DNA from: Moraxella boevrei DSM 14165
GTDB taxonomy: Bacteria > Pseudomonadota > Gammaproteobacteria > Pseudomonadales > Moraxellaceae
Direction of reading: 5' to 3'
Assembly (NCBI RefSeq): GCF_000379845.1
Contig: NZ_KB903812.1
Span: forward strand, 33,066 to 97,065
DNA length: 64,000 nucleotides
Below, in pieces: positions 17,525 to 27,499 of the stretch. Position 1 is the stretch's first letter; the number at the start of each line of letters is the position of its first letter. The position numbers were made by a program, and so were the translations under genes. Below the pieces are notes generated by a model. The model saw only the letters and a program-made list of their open reading frames with translations. It was not told where the DNA came from and ran no database searches.

Positions 17525-18160
17525 ATGATTAAAGTGTTGGTGGTAGATGACCATGATTTAGTGAGAATGGGGATTACCCGTATGCTAGCTGATAGCCCTG
17601 ACATACAGGTGATTGCTGATGCCGATAATGGTGAAACCGCTATTTTGTTGGCAAAAAACCAACAACCTGACGTGGTATTGTTGGACGTCAATATGCCAAA
17701 TATGGACGGCTTGGAGGTGACCAAACGTCTGATGCAGATTGACAAAAACAGCAAAATTTTGGCAGTAAGTTCACTCGCCAGCCAGCCTTATCCCGCCATG
17801 CTCATAAAAGCAGGGGTAACGGGCTATATTACCAAAGGCACACCGCTTGACGAGATGATAAAGGCCATCAAAAAAGTCGCACAAGGCGGGCGTTATTTTA
17901 GTGCAGATGTGGCAGAGCAACTTGCCGATATGCTCACCGCTGAAAAAAGTGAAAATCCGTTTGATTTGTTAAGCGAACGTGAAATGCAAGTCGCCATGAT
18001 GGTAGTGAATTGTCAAAGTCCACAACAAATCGCCGACCAGTTATTTGTCAGTGTCAAAACAGTAAACACTTACCGTTATCGCATTTTTGAAAAACTCAAC
18101 CTTGATAGCGATGTGAAGCTCACCCACCTTGCCATGCGACATGGATTAATAAAACCTTAA
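17525..18160 (+). CDS. GacA/UvrY-like NarL-family response regulator
   Basis: This 211-residue two-component regulator starts at ATG 17525 after GGGGAAAGC; an upstream start would add 11 unsupported residues. The receiver domain has the acidic pair D8/D9, phospho-acceptor D54 in VLLDVNMPNMDGLE, and Lys in GYITKGTP. A LuxR-type helix-turn-helix occupies ~148-208, with SEREMQVAMMVVNCQSPQQI and the recognition segment SVKTVNTYRYRIFEKL. The opening IKVLVVDDHDLVRMGITRML is very like GacA/UvrY, which controls small regulatory RNAs that titrate CsrA. The adjacent kinase is not BarA/GacS-like but PilS-like. The two genes are 27 bp apart. Confidence 0.85.
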   Translation: MIKVLVVDDHDLVRMGITRMLADSPDIQVIADADNGETAILLAKNQQPDVVLLDVNMPNMDGLEVTKRLMQIDKNSKILAVSSLASQPYPAMLIKAGVTGYITKGTPLDEMIKAIKKVAQGGRYFSADVAEQLADMLTAEKSENPFDLLSEREMQVAMMVVNCQSPQQIADQLFVSVKTVNTYRYRIFEKLNLDSDVKLTHLAMRHGLIKP

Positions 18161-18187
18161 TCTACACTAAAATAAAAGTGAAAAAAA

Positions 18188-19813
18188 ATGATTACCAATC
18201 CGATTTTTTTGTCTATTTTTAACAATGAACTGCAAAAGAATAAAACCAAACGCCTTGGTATGATTTATAATTTTTATCGGATAATTATTGCGGTATTTTT
18301 TACCCTAAATTTTATCGTGGCAATGCAAAAAAGCAGTGAAAATTTGTTAGTTTTAATGAATTTATTGCCGACTTTTGGTTATTTGTTGTTTGCGATTGCG
18401 GTGTTGGTGGTTTATTATTATTATCCACGCAATTTGTTATTAATGTTTAGCCTTACCGTGGATATCATCACGTTGGCGATGATATTGTATTTTAGTGGTG
18501 GCTCGGATTTGCAGATTATATTATTATTTTTTGTGCAAGTTGCATCATCGTTTATGCTAGTACGCAGTCATCAAGCCACGTTACTCACGCTTTTTGCCAT
18601 TAGTTTAGTGTTATATCAGCAATTTTATCAGCCATTAAAAGGCGATATTAGCTATACCATGTTTAATGAATTTGGCTTAATGACCGCAAGTTTTATCATC
18701 GTGGCGTATTTGAGCCATAGTTTGTCAAAGCGGGTCAAACAAATCGAAGCTCTGTCGGAACGTCAAGTGACAGAGATGAATGCGGTCAACAGTATTAATA
18801 AAAAAATCGTGCAAATCATTGAACAAGGTGTCATGGTACTGTCACATGATTTAGAAGTGTTAATCGCCAATGATAAGGTGGTTGAGCAGTTAAATCTGCC
18901 AACACAAATTGAAAATTTTTGTTTGGCTAATATTAAGCCAGAGCTTGCCGATTTAATCCAACCTTATATCAAACAAAGCCAAGAAACCCTAATTTTTCGC
19001 CAACATAAAGCCAACACCAACAAAAATATACAAATTTTTACCGATTATCGTTTACGCATTACTCAGTTAGATGAAAATTTGGCGTTGATTTTGGTGGAAG
19101 ATTTACGCCGTGAACGAGCCCACGCCCAACAGCTCAAACTGGCATCACTTGGGCAATTAACCGCGAGCATCGCCCATGAAATCCGAAATCCACTCACCAC
19201 TATTAGCCAAGCAAGCCAAATGCTCAAAGAAGATGCCCAACAGCCCAACTCATCGCTTAACAGCGAAGATATCGAGCTATACGACATGATTTTTAAACAA
19301 ACCGTACGTGTCAATCAAATTATCGAAGACGTGCTAAAACTCTCTCGCCAACAAAAACCCCACCAAATTTATCTTGAACCAAAAACATGGTTACCTACTT
19401 TTATTCATGATAATTTTAAAGACCATGATGTGTTTTTGCATTGCGATACTGATAGCGGACTTTTGTTTGATAGCTATCAACTTGAACAAGTGTTGACGAA
19501 TCTAATTAAAAACGGCTTGCGTTTTAGTAGCAAATCCCACCCACACGCCTTTGTTAACCTTGATGTCTATGATACGGGCAAATTTATTCACATTGATGTC
19601 ATTGACACAGGGTCAGGTGTCCCTGAACATCATATTCAAGATTTATTTAACCCATTTTTTACCACCGACAATGACGGTACAGGGCTTGGGTTGTACTTAT
19701 CACAAGCATTTTGTCAAGCCAATCATGCCGATTTGAAATATGTGGTAGAGCATGAACACACTTGTTTTAGAATTATTTGTGATAAAAAATTTATGCGTTC
19801 AGCGTTTGATTAA
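18188..19813 (+). CDS. PilS-like membrane sensor histidine kinase
   Basis: The 541-residue protein has an N-terminal block of about six membrane segments (~25-180), a PAS-like region (~200-300), and a kinase core. The phospho-accepting His is H330 in SIAHEIRNPLTTIS. The N box is LTNLIKNGLRFS, and the G boxes are DTGSGVPEHH and GTGLGLYLSQ. The membrane layout and the sequence around H330 resemble PilS, the kinase for type IV pilin expression. No PilR (NtrC-type) gene follows; the upstream neighbour is a GacA-like regulator and the next gene is gdhA. The cognate regulator is therefore uncertain. Confidence 0.8.
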   Translation: MITNPIFLSIFNNELQKNKTKRLGMIYNFYRIIIAVFFTLNFIVAMQKSSENLLVLMNLLPTFGYLLFAIAVLVVYYYYPRNLLLMFSLTVDIITLAMILYFSGGSDLQIILLFFVQVASSFMLVRSHQATLLTLFAISLVLYQQFYQPLKGDISYTMFNEFGLMTASFIIVAYLSHSLSKRVKQIEALSERQVTEMNAVNSINKKIVQIIEQGVMVLSHDLEVLIANDKVVEQLNLPTQIENFCLANIKPELADLIQPYIKQSQETLIFRQHKANTNKNIQIFTDYRLRITQLDENLALILVEDLRRERAHAQQLKLASLGQLTASIAHEIRNPLTTISQASQMLKEDAQQPNSSLNSEDIELYDMIFKQTVRVNQIIEDVLKLSRQQKPHQIYLEPKTWLPTFIHDNFKDHDVFLHCDTDSGLLFDSYQLEQVLTNLIKNGLRFSSKSHPHAFVNLDVYDTGKFIHIDVIDTGSGVPEHHIQDLFNPFFTTDNDGTGLGLYLSQAFCQANHADLKYVVEHEHTCFRIICDKKFMRSAFD

Positions 19814-19978
19814 TACCGTTTATCCGTCATGAACTCATTGATAACATAACATAAAGTCAACAATAAATGTTTTGTAATCTATCAAAAAAATTGCTATATT
19901 CATTCCGCTTTGTGAAATAAGCATTTAATATATGCGTTAAATCCCAATCATTACTCATATCACTTTTGAGGATACCTT

Positions 19979-21310
19979 ATGAAAAGTAATCAAGTATTAG
20001 AAATTCTTAAGAAAAAATACGCCCATGAACCTGAATTTATCCAAGCGGTTGAAGAGTTATTAGAAGATATCGCCGACGTGTACGACAATCATGATAAATA
20101 CCAAGCCGTTGATGTGCTAAGCCGTATTACCGAGCCTGACCGTATGTTTAGTTTTCGTATAAACTGGGAAGATGACAGCGGTAACGTACAAGTAAACCGT
20201 GGCTGGCGTGTACAATTTAACAATGCGTTAGGACCTTATAAAGGCGGTCTACGTTTTCACCCAACCGTCAATCCGTCAGTGTTAAAATTTTTGGGTTTTG
20301 AACAAATTTTTAAAAATGCGTTAACCGGCTTGCCAATGGGTGGTGCCAAAGGTGGCTCTGACTTTGACCCAAAAGGTAAATCTGACAACGAAATTCGCCG
20401 TTTTTGCTATGCGTTTATCCGTGAATTAGCACCGTTTATCGGAGCAGATATGGACGTGCCTGCAGGTGATATTGGTGTGGGCGGACGTGAAGTGAACTAT
20501 ATGTTTGCCATGTACAAAAACATGACCCGTGAATGGACAGGCGTGTTAACAGGTAAAGGTGTGGGACATGGCGGTAGTCTTATCCGTACTGAAGCGACAG
20601 GTTACGGCTTGGTGTATTTCCTTGACAACATGCTACAAACCGCCAACGACAGTTTAGCAGGCAAAACCGTGCTTATCTCTGGGGCAGGTAACGTGGCAAC
20701 TTATGCCGCCAAAAAAGTAACTGAACTTGGCGGAAAAGTCATCACCTTATCAGACTCACTCGGTACACTGCATGACGAAAACGGCTTGACCCAAGAAAAA
20801 ATTGACTGGGTTATCCAACAAAAAGCCCAACGCAAGCCATTAAAAGCGTATGTAAACGTTTTTGGCGGTGAATGGATTGAAGGCTCACGCCCTTGGCACA
20901 TCAAAGCGGATATCGCACTACCCTGTGCCACCCAAAACGAAATCAACGGCGATGATGCAAAAAACTTGGTGAAAAATGGTGTACAATATGTCGCTGAAGG
21001 GGCAAATATGCCAAGCGATGCCGATGCGATTACCGAATTTCAAAAAAATGGCGTCAACTACGCCCCTGGTAAAGCATCAAATGCAGGTGGCGTGGCCGTT
21101 TCTGGCTTGGAAATGTCGCAAAACTCGGTACGTCAATATGGCACATTTGAACAACTTGACCGCCAATTACAAGACATTATGAAAAATATTCATGAAGCCT
21201 GTGTGCAATATGGTAAAACAGCTGATGGTAAAATTGACTACAAAAAAGGTGCGAATATCGCAGGCTTTAGCCGTGTTGCCGATGCGTTGGTAAATTATGG
21301 TATTTTATAA
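19979..21310 (+). CDS. gdhA: NADP-type glutamate dehydrogenase
   Basis: This 443-residue hexameric-type enzyme makes glutamate from 2-oxoglutarate and ammonia. Substrate-binding and catalytic motifs are intact: GPYKGGLRFHP, GLPMGGAKGGSDFDPKGKS and DVPAGDIGVGGREVNYM. The nucleotide-binding fold includes VLISGAGNVATYAA. Length matches the ~445-450-residue anabolic class. The start at ATG 19979 follows GAGGATACCTT. It is preceded by 165 bp carrying its own promoter region, and followed by a strong shared terminator. Confidence 0.93.
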   Translation: MKSNQVLEILKKKYAHEPEFIQAVEELLEDIADVYDNHDKYQAVDVLSRITEPDRMFSFRINWEDDSGNVQVNRGWRVQFNNALGPYKGGLRFHPTVNPSVLKFLGFEQIFKNALTGLPMGGAKGGSDFDPKGKSDNEIRRFCYAFIRELAPFIGADMDVPAGDIGVGGREVNYMFAMYKNMTREWTGVLTGKGVGHGGSLIRTEATGYGLVYFLDNMLQTANDSLAGKTVLISGAGNVATYAAKKVTELGGKVITLSDSLGTLHDENGLTQEKIDWVIQQKAQRKPLKAYVNVFGGEWIEGSRPWHIKADIALPCATQNEINGDDAKNLVKNGVQYVAEGANMPSDADAITEFQKNGVNYAPGKASNAGGVAVSGLEMSQNSVRQYGTFEQLDRQLQDIMKNIHEACVQYGKTADGKIDYKKGANIAGFSRVADALVNYGIL

Positions 21311-21441
21311 TTTTTTATAATCACCATCGCAAAAACCGCTTGCTTATTGTTATCAAGCTAACCTTTAATCTGTTATCTTAGGTTTAAGGTTGGTTTATAA
21401 TTAAGAAATCTTTGTTTTTGCTTTATAAAACCTGTTAAAAT

Positions 21442-21476
21442 AAAAACCGATAATTGTCAATCAATTATCGGTTTTT
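21442..21476. terminator. Bidirectional terminator of gdhA and pbpG
   Basis: A perfect 15-bp stem (21442-21456 with 21462-21476) has a 5-nt loop. A-runs and T-runs flank it, between two convergent genes. Confidence 0.9.
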
Positions 21477-21500
21477 TATTATTAGCTTTATCAACTTAAA

Positions 21501-22550
21501 TTAAGTAAAACGACGCATACTCAAATTTGCAATGATATTTTCCGCATCTTGCCAACGGGTTTTTGAATCTGGAGCTCCAAGCAATACCACGATTGACGGA
21601 CGACCATTTACCGTGGTTTCAAACATCACGCAGTTGCCTGCTTCACGGATAAAACCTGTTTTTGAAAAACCAATATTATACAAACCATCACGCACCATAT
21701 AATTGGTACTGCGTGCCGCAATACTACGAAAACCTGATGCCGTATTATTGACATAAAACTCACGATTTGGTGTGGTGCTAAACTGGCTAATCAAGTTATG
21801 TTTGTAAGCATGACGTGCCAAAATCGCCAAATCACGTGGCGATGAAACGTTACGGGCATCTAACCCTGACGGGTCATAAAACACGGTCTGAGTCATACCA
21901 AGTTCACGAGCTTTTTGGTTCATTTTGTACATAAAACCATCATAACCCGATGGGTCAGTACGGGCTAAAGCCTTTGCTGCAGGGTTTTCTGACTTCATCA
22001 GCATCATCAGTAGCATTTCAGCACGGTTAAGTTGATCGCCGACTTTTAAGCGGTCGCTACCTGATTTTTTTGGGGTTTTAAAATCAAGCGAGTCAATGGT
22101 CAACATATCATTCATGTTTGCACCCGACTCAGACACCACAAGGGCGGTCATCACTTTGCTAATTGATGCGATTGGGCGAGCGACATCGGCATTTTTTTCA
22201 TAAATGACTTGCCCTGTTAACGCATCTAGCACCAACGCCCCTTTTGAGCTAGCGTAGTAGCTACTTGGATTGTTCCAATTGGTATTGCCTGAATTGGCAG
22301 ACCAGTTGTATTGATTGGTTGTGCTTGGTTGATTGGTAATGGTTTGGACGGTGCGGGTGGTGGTTGTGGTTGACAAACTGCTGTTATTGTACATCACGGC
22401 TTTGGCTTTATCTAGGCTATCTTGTCCGCCCCAACTGATTTTTGCCTGACCTGATTGTAATGCCAATTCCGCATGGCTTGACACGCTGACACCTAGCAAA
22501 CTGCCAACCACAATACTTAACCCCAATGTCTTTTTTAACAATGCCTTCAT
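21501..22550 (-). CDS. pbpG: D-alanyl-D-alanine endopeptidase (PBP7 type)
   Basis: This 349-residue periplasmic serine peptidase of the S11 family cuts peptide cross-links in peptidoglycan. The signal peptide ends near SSHAE (~27). A Ser/Thr/Asn-rich spacer (~55-100) precedes the catalytic domain. The active-site motifs are SISK (S129-K132), SEN (187-189) and KTG (in FSKTGFIREAG). PBP7-like proteins lack the C-terminal membrane anchor, and none is seen here. It is convergent with gdhA and has a 500-bp upstream intergenic region. Confidence 0.9.
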   Translation of the reverse strand: MKALLKKTLGLSIVVGSLLGVSVSSHAELALQSGQAKISWGGQDSLDKAKAVMYNNSSLSTTTTTRTVQTITNQPSTTNQYNWSANSGNTNWNNPSSYYASSKGALVLDALTGQVIYEKNADVARPIASISKVMTALVVSESGANMNDMLTIDSLDFKTPKKSGSDRLKVGDQLNRAEMLLMMLMKSENPAAKALARTDPSGYDGFMYKMNQKARELGMTQTVFYDPSGLDARNVSSPRDLAILARHAYKHNLISQFSTTPNREFYVNNTASGFRSIAARSTNYMVRDGLYNIGFSKTGFIREAGNCVMFETTVNGRPSIVVLLGAPDSKTRWQDAENIIANLSMRRFT

Positions 22551-23067
22551 AATTCAACTCACCTTTGCTAACTTATTGGTAAAATTTTTTTGACAAAATC
22601 AAAACAAGTTGATAGCTCTTTATCAACTGCTGAATTTACTTTGCCAGTACTTGACCAAATGCACCAAATTTTTGCTAAATTCAGCCAACATTTGGGATTA
22701 TGCATGATTTATTTCATCAAACTTATTTACCGACAATTGTGCAACACTAGCGTTTGATAAAATATAAGAACGCATAATTCTACATTTTTTATTGTAGCGA
22801 GAGTGATTTAACAAATCAACAACAAAAGTGATAAATGGTTAAGTTTGTACAAAATCAAGTAGCATTGTTACAATCTCTTAAGATATCTGTTTTAGCTTTA
22901 ATCTATTTTTTATACCCATTTTTTATCCTTAAAACAGCCTGATGTAAGCCGTTACTATTTCTATTCAATCTATTTTGGGTTATAATAAAATAAATTTTTA
23001 AAAATTCTTTGTTGTATGTGGTGTTTCTGACTACTTATTTTTAAATCCAACAGACGAAAGGTGTTTT
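22551..23067. other. Gene-free region between pbpG and a binding-protein pseudogene
   Basis: This 517-bp AT-rich region separates divergent genes. A TATAAT at 22981-22986 is a possible -10 box for the rightward gene, but no good -35 box is spaced with it. No coding frame, tRNA or repeat was recognised. Confidence 0.4.
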
Positions 23068-23969
23068 ATGCAATTTTCATTTTCACGTTTAGCAGGGGCG
23101 ATGCTCGCTGTCAGTAGTTTATGGTTAGTGGCTTGCAATAAAGCTGAAGAAACCAAAACAGAAGCTACAACTGCCCTGTGCCAGCAAGCAATCCAACTAC
23201 TACACCAGTATCTGCCGACCCAAATGCTGAAAGTATCGTGGTAGCAACCGATGCGAGTTATCCACCCTATGAGTTCAAGAATGAAAAGGGGGCGATTGTT
23301 GGTTTTGATGTGGATTTGATGAATGCAGTTGCTCAAAGAGCAGGTATTAATATTACCGTTATCTCAAAATCATTTGAAAACATTTTGGCAGGTGTGAATA
23401 CAGACGCTCATGATGTAGGGATGTCTACCATTGCACGAAACCCTGAGCGAGAAAACGCTTATGAACTATCAGCTACCTATGCTTATGGCAAAGATGTCAT
23501 TGTAACAACACCTGACAACACCAGCATTAAAACCTTTGATGATCTAAAAAATGTCAAAGTGGCAACAGAAACTGACACTTTTTCAGCAGAAGATTTAACA
23601 AAACTACAAGGTGAAAATAATCCAAACTTAGTACTGACAAAAACCAATTATTTGGCATTACAGCAACTGGCACAAGGCAAAGTAGATGCCGTACTTGCTG
23701 AACAGGGCGTCATGCAATATCATTTAAAATCAATTGGCAATAAAAAATTCCGCTTTACAGGCGAAGGGAATTATTTTGTGCCTTATGAGATGGTTTGGCT
23801 TGCCAAAAAAGGCAACAAAACCTTGATTGAAAAACTCAATAAAGGCTTGGCTGAAGTGGTTGCAGATGGTACTTATGCCAAAATTTACGAACAATGGTTC
23901 GGCGTTGCACCAACGCCAGAACAATTACCAAAAGTTGGAGTACCTACCTCAGCGAGTGCGGTGCAATAA
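23068..23969 (+). pseudogene. Amino acid ABC transporter binding lipoprotein, frameshifted
   Basis: ATG 23068 follows AAAGGTG and encodes a lipoprotein signal peptide ending VAC (Cys 22). The frame then reaches TAG at 23242 after 58 codons. The rest of a complete binding protein continues in another frame from about 23178 (SIVVATDASYPPYEF, GFDVDLMNAVAQRAG, ending EQWFGVAPTPEQLPK). One extra base in the C-run at 23174-23176 would join them as TTAPVPASN, restoring an intact basic/polar amino acid binding protein (GlnH/ArtJ-like) of about 300 residues. It is either a recent mutation or a sequencing error. No permease genes adjoin it. Confidence 0.8.
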
Positions 23970-24010
23970 TTATGACACAGCTTAAAAATAATTCAAAAAA
24001 GTTACTTAAC

Positions 24011-24040
24011 ATAAGTTGGGTTTTACCCAGCTTATTTTTT
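24011..24040 (+). terminator. Terminator after the binding-lipoprotein gene
   Basis: An 11-bp stem with one G-T pair (24011-24021 with 24025-24035) is followed by eight T. It overlaps the stop codon of the convergent transporter gene, so that gene's last Lys codons are part of the T-run. Confidence 0.75.
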
Positions 24041-25342
24041 TTCCAATCGGTAAAGCCCGTGCAAATTTGCCAATAATATAGAAACAATCACACCGCCAAT
24101 ACACAAGAACACCACATATAACGCAGGGGCTAAGCTAAGCTTTGTCACCATAAATGTCAGCAAAATCGGCGTTAATACCCCCGTCCCTGCATACGCCAAA
24201 TTATACGCCAACGCCGTGCCTGAACAGCGGACTTTGGTCGGAAATAGACCCACGCAAAGGCTTGGCACAACCCCAATCACCCCGACAAAAAAGCCAAATA
24301 TCACATAATACAGCAATATAAAATCGCCCATTTGTGCCAAATGATAAAAAAACAACACGCTCGTAACAGTCAATAACATACAGCCAATGCCAAAGACTTT
24401 ACCCGAATTAAAGCGGTCTGACAAATAACCGAACATTACCGCCCCAATGCTTGCAAACAAAATCGCCAAGCCATTGGCAATCATAATCTCACTAGTTGAT
24501 GCGTCAAAATACTCCACCGCCAAACTTGGCAACAGTAAAAATACAATCAAATATATACTGGCACTAAACCACGACAACACAAAGGTAATCATCAGTCCAT
24601 AGCGGTATTTTTTGAGCACTTTTAACACAGGCAATTTTGGTAACAACTCATCATTGTTTTTGGCGACTAGCCATAACGGTGTTTCGGTCAAACGATAACT
24701 TAAAAAAATCGTTACCAGTGAGCCGACCGAACCTAGAATAAACGGTATTCGCCAACCAAAATTTTGCATTTGTTCAAGGGTTAAGACTTCTGATAAAACT
24801 ACCGAACTCACACTCGCGAGTAAGGCCGATGCCACCAACATCGCAATCATCAACCCACTCGCTAGCCCCGTTTGCCAACGCGGTACTTGCTCCATTATAT
24901 ACACCCATGAAATCGGCACTTCTGAACCAATGCCAATTCCTTGCAATAACCGCACCAACAAAAACAGCCCAATCGCCCAAATGCCAATCATCTCATAAGT
25001 CGGCATCAGCCCAATTATTAGCGTGGAAAATGTCATGGTAAACAGGCTATACAACATCACTTTTTTGCGACCAAATCTATCGGCAATATCCGCTAATATC
25101 AACCCGCCTAACGGACGTGATATATAGCCTACCACCAACAGTCCCAAAAAACCCAGATTTTTTAAATTACTATCTAAATCTTTGGGGAAAAAAGCATTAA
25201 TAATCGCATCATAAAAGAAAAAATACACAATAAAATTAAAACAAGTAAAAAATCCTGCCCAAGCCACCAAGGCAATCAGTTGGCGTTCTTGCGTGTTTAG
25301 CACTCGCAATTCTTCATTATTGATTTGGGAAAAAAACGGCAT
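24032..25342 (-). CDS. MFS transporter, metabolite:H+ symporter-like
   Basis: This membrane protein of about 436 residues has roughly twelve hydrophobic segments. The cytoplasmic loop between segments 2 and 3 reads RPLGGLILADIADRFGRKKV, the MFS signature as seen in the MHS (ProP/ShiA/KgtP) branch. LLQGIGIGSEVP also fits that branch. Substrate is unknown; the branch carries organic acids, shikimate or betaines. ATG 25342 was chosen because GGTG lies upstream. Alternative GTG 25354 and TTG 25357 starts would add only a few residues. It is monocistronic, ending inside the convergent terminator. Confidence 0.8.
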   Translation of the reverse strand: MPFFSQINNEELRVLNTQERQLIALVAWAGFFTCFNFIVYFFFYDAIINAFFPKDLDSNLKNLGFLGLLVVGYISRPLGGLILADIADRFGRKKVMLYSLFTMTFSTLIIGLMPTYEMIGIWAIGLFLLVRLLQGIGIGSEVPISWVYIMEQVPRWQTGLASGLMIAMLVASALLASVSSVVLSEVLTLEQMQNFGWRIPFILGSVGSLVTIFLSYRLTETPLWLVAKNNDELLPKLPVLKVLKKYRYGLMITFVLSWFSASIYLIVFLLLPSLAVEYFDASTSEIMIANGLAILFASIGAVMFGYLSDRFNSGKVFGIGCMLLTVTSVLFFYHLAQMGDFILLYYVIFGFFVGVIGVVPSLCVGLFPTKVRCSGTALAYNLAYAGTGVLTPILLTFMVTKLSLAPALYVVFLCIGGVIVSILLANLHGLYRLEKK

Positions 25343-25423
25343 AACTTTTTGCACCAATTATTTTTTTAATAAATTTAATCTTAATTTTTAACAAATATTT
25401 TAGCAAAACCACATTTTAACAAA

Positions 25424-27226
25424 CTATAATAACCATTGAATTGGCAATAGGGAAAACACCCGCACCCACAAGCGATTTGCCATCGATAAACGTGGTTCAT
25501 TACTTTTGGTAATCACCGTATCAGGCTGACCTGTTTGGCTAGTTATCACGCCGTCTTTGTCTAAGGTCTGCCAAACCAACTGATTATCCACCGCAAAACC
25601 TAAACGATACGCCACATTCAGCAGTTCATCGTCAAAAACCGCATGAATGCCTTTTGCCAACTCATCATCATAAATCAGGACGCCAAGCTCCGTATTAATG
25701 TTGGCAGAGCGTGGGTCAACATTATACGAACCAATAAATACCAATCGCTCATCCACCGCAAAGGCTTTGGTATGTAGGCTCGTGCTGATTTCATTACGGC
25801 GTAAACTCGGTTTTTTGATACGTAAATCGGCATCGGCACTGGACTTTAGTTCGTACAATCGCACGCCTGCACGGAGCATCGGCAACCTTACTCCACTATA
25901 ACCTGCGTGTACGGTCGGCACGTCCGTTGAATCAAAGGAATTGGTTAGCACGGTAACTTTAACACCATTTTTGACAAGCTGATTTAGCTCGGCAACGCCT
26001 TTATTAGTCGGGACAAAATACGATGAAATAATGGTCAATTTTTCACTCGGCGTGCCTATCGCCTTGCGTAATTGGGCGACAAGACGACTAGATTTATCAT
26101 CTTTTTTTGCCAATTTTGTCACCTCATCAGCAAAAAAATCAATCTTTTTCCAACGCAATGGTAACGTGCCTTTGGTTAATAATTTATCAATACCAACAGG
26201 CTGTTTTATAGTACGTTCTGCCAATTGATTATAAGAATTATTTTGTGAGTTTAAGTTGGGTAATTGATAAAATTGGGCAAACGTTAGCCACGATTTTGCA
26301 AGTTTTGGTTGATAAATTTTATCCAAACTTGCCAAAAATCGCTGTTCTGCCGTTTGGTCTTGTGGTATTTGATTGGTTTTATTAATCATATCATAAGGAA
26401 AAACTAATGTTTCAATATCATAGGACGCATCGGACTGCCAATAACTGTCAAAATTGTCGCTAATCCGTTCAACCACCTGACCTGCCAGCAACACATCAAG
26501 GTCAGAAAATTCATTACTCGTATCACTGCGTAAATATTCGTTGCCAATATTTCGCCCACCAATTATAGACAATTGTTGGTCAAAAGTCATGCTTTTATTG
26601 TGCATTCGCCGATGATAACGTGGCACACCTAACACAAAATTAATCGGACGCATAGAACGGATAATTTTTGGATTTATCAAACGCACCGAAACATTTGGAT
26701 GAGCCGAAAAAGCCAATAATTGTTGGTCAAGTTGGCTATCGGTATTTAAATCATCGAGCAACAAACGCACCTTTACCCCACGTTTTGCCACATCATATAG
26801 CTCTTTCATCATCAACTGCCCTACTTCATCATTATTCCAAATATAATATTGAATATCAATGCTATGCTGAGCGTAACTTGTAAGCAGACTGCGAGATGCC
26901 AACGCATCACGACTGGTAATAATCGGATAATAGCCCGAAAGTTGTGGATTATTCGGATGGGTATTGCTAATTTTTTTTACCAAAGATTGGCTATTGAACG
27001 GTAATTTTGTGGGACTATTTGCCAAATTTTGTTCTTTTTTAACCAAAGGTGAAGCGGTTAAATGGGGCTGTCTTGGCAAGGTTTGACAACCCGTTAATAC
27101 GACCAATAACCCACCAATCAATATTAACATTGGTATCGACAAGAACAAGCCACGCTTTATCAAAGACTGCACAAAACACCAAAAAATCGGCGGAATAATT
27201 GGGCGAAACGTGGCAGTTTTATTCAC
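25424..27226 (-). CDS. Phospholipase D family protein, cardiolipin synthase ClsC-like
   Basis: This protein has two phospholipase D catalytic motifs, HNKSMTFD...GGRN (~220-237) and HTKAFAVDERLVFIGSYN (~495-512), as in cardiolipin synthases. ClsC makes cardiolipin from phosphatidylethanolamine and phosphatidylglycerol. A hydrophobic N-terminal segment ends with a lipobox-like LTGC (~47), so it may be a lipoprotein. The frame begins with GTG 27226; ATG 27130 is an alternative giving a shorter leader that lacks basic residues. Spacing between the two motifs is larger than usual, with a ~100-residue insert around 285-385. It is a single gene, and the E. coli partner ymdB is absent. Confidence 0.8.
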   Translation of the reverse strand: MNKTATFRPIIPPIFWCFVQSLIKRGLFLSIPMLILIGGLLVVLTGCQTLPRQPHLTASPLVKKEQNLANSPTKLPFNSQSLVKKISNTHPNNPQLSGYYPIITSRDALASRSLLTSYAQHSIDIQYYIWNNDEVGQLMMKELYDVAKRGVKVRLLLDDLNTDSQLDQQLLAFSAHPNVSVRLINPKIIRSMRPINFVLGVPRYHRRMHNKSMTFDQQLSIIGGRNIGNEYLRSDTSNEFSDLDVLLAGQVVERISDNFDSYWQSDASYDIETLVFPYDMINKTNQIPQDQTAEQRFLASLDKIYQPKLAKSWLTFAQFYQLPNLNSQNNSYNQLAERTIKQPVGIDKLLTKGTLPLRWKKIDFFADEVTKLAKKDDKSSRLVAQLRKAIGTPSEKLTIISSYFVPTNKGVAELNQLVKNGVKVTVLTNSFDSTDVPTVHAGYSGVRLPMLRAGVRLYELKSSADADLRIKKPSLRRNEISTSLHTKAFAVDERLVFIGSYNVDPRSANINTELGVLIYDDELAKGIHAVFDDELLNVAYRLGFAVDNQLVWQTLDKDGVITSQTGQPDTVITKSNEPRLSMANRLWVRVFSLLPIQWLL

Positions 27227-27499
27227 AGTTAATCATCTCAATTGGTAGGCTAAAAAAGGAGCAAAAGGGGTTAAAATTTTTAAAAAATGGCTAAGTTTAG
27301 CAATTTCACACATAATTCGCTACCATGTTAAGAATATTAGATTGTAATTTTTTGTTAATTATGGATTTAGCTGAATTTTTACAAAAATTTAAGTTTACAG
27401 TTATTCACTTTTTATCAGTTTTACGGTAAAATGGGCAAATTTACATGTACCGTTTTTGATTTTTTAGTCACCAACCACCATTTTATATAGGGCATTTTT
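27227..27499. other. Divergent promoter region
   Basis: This 273-bp AT-rich region lies between the PLD-family gene and the desaturase gene. It must hold both promoters. No recognised operator, repeat or RNA was found. Confidence 0.4.
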
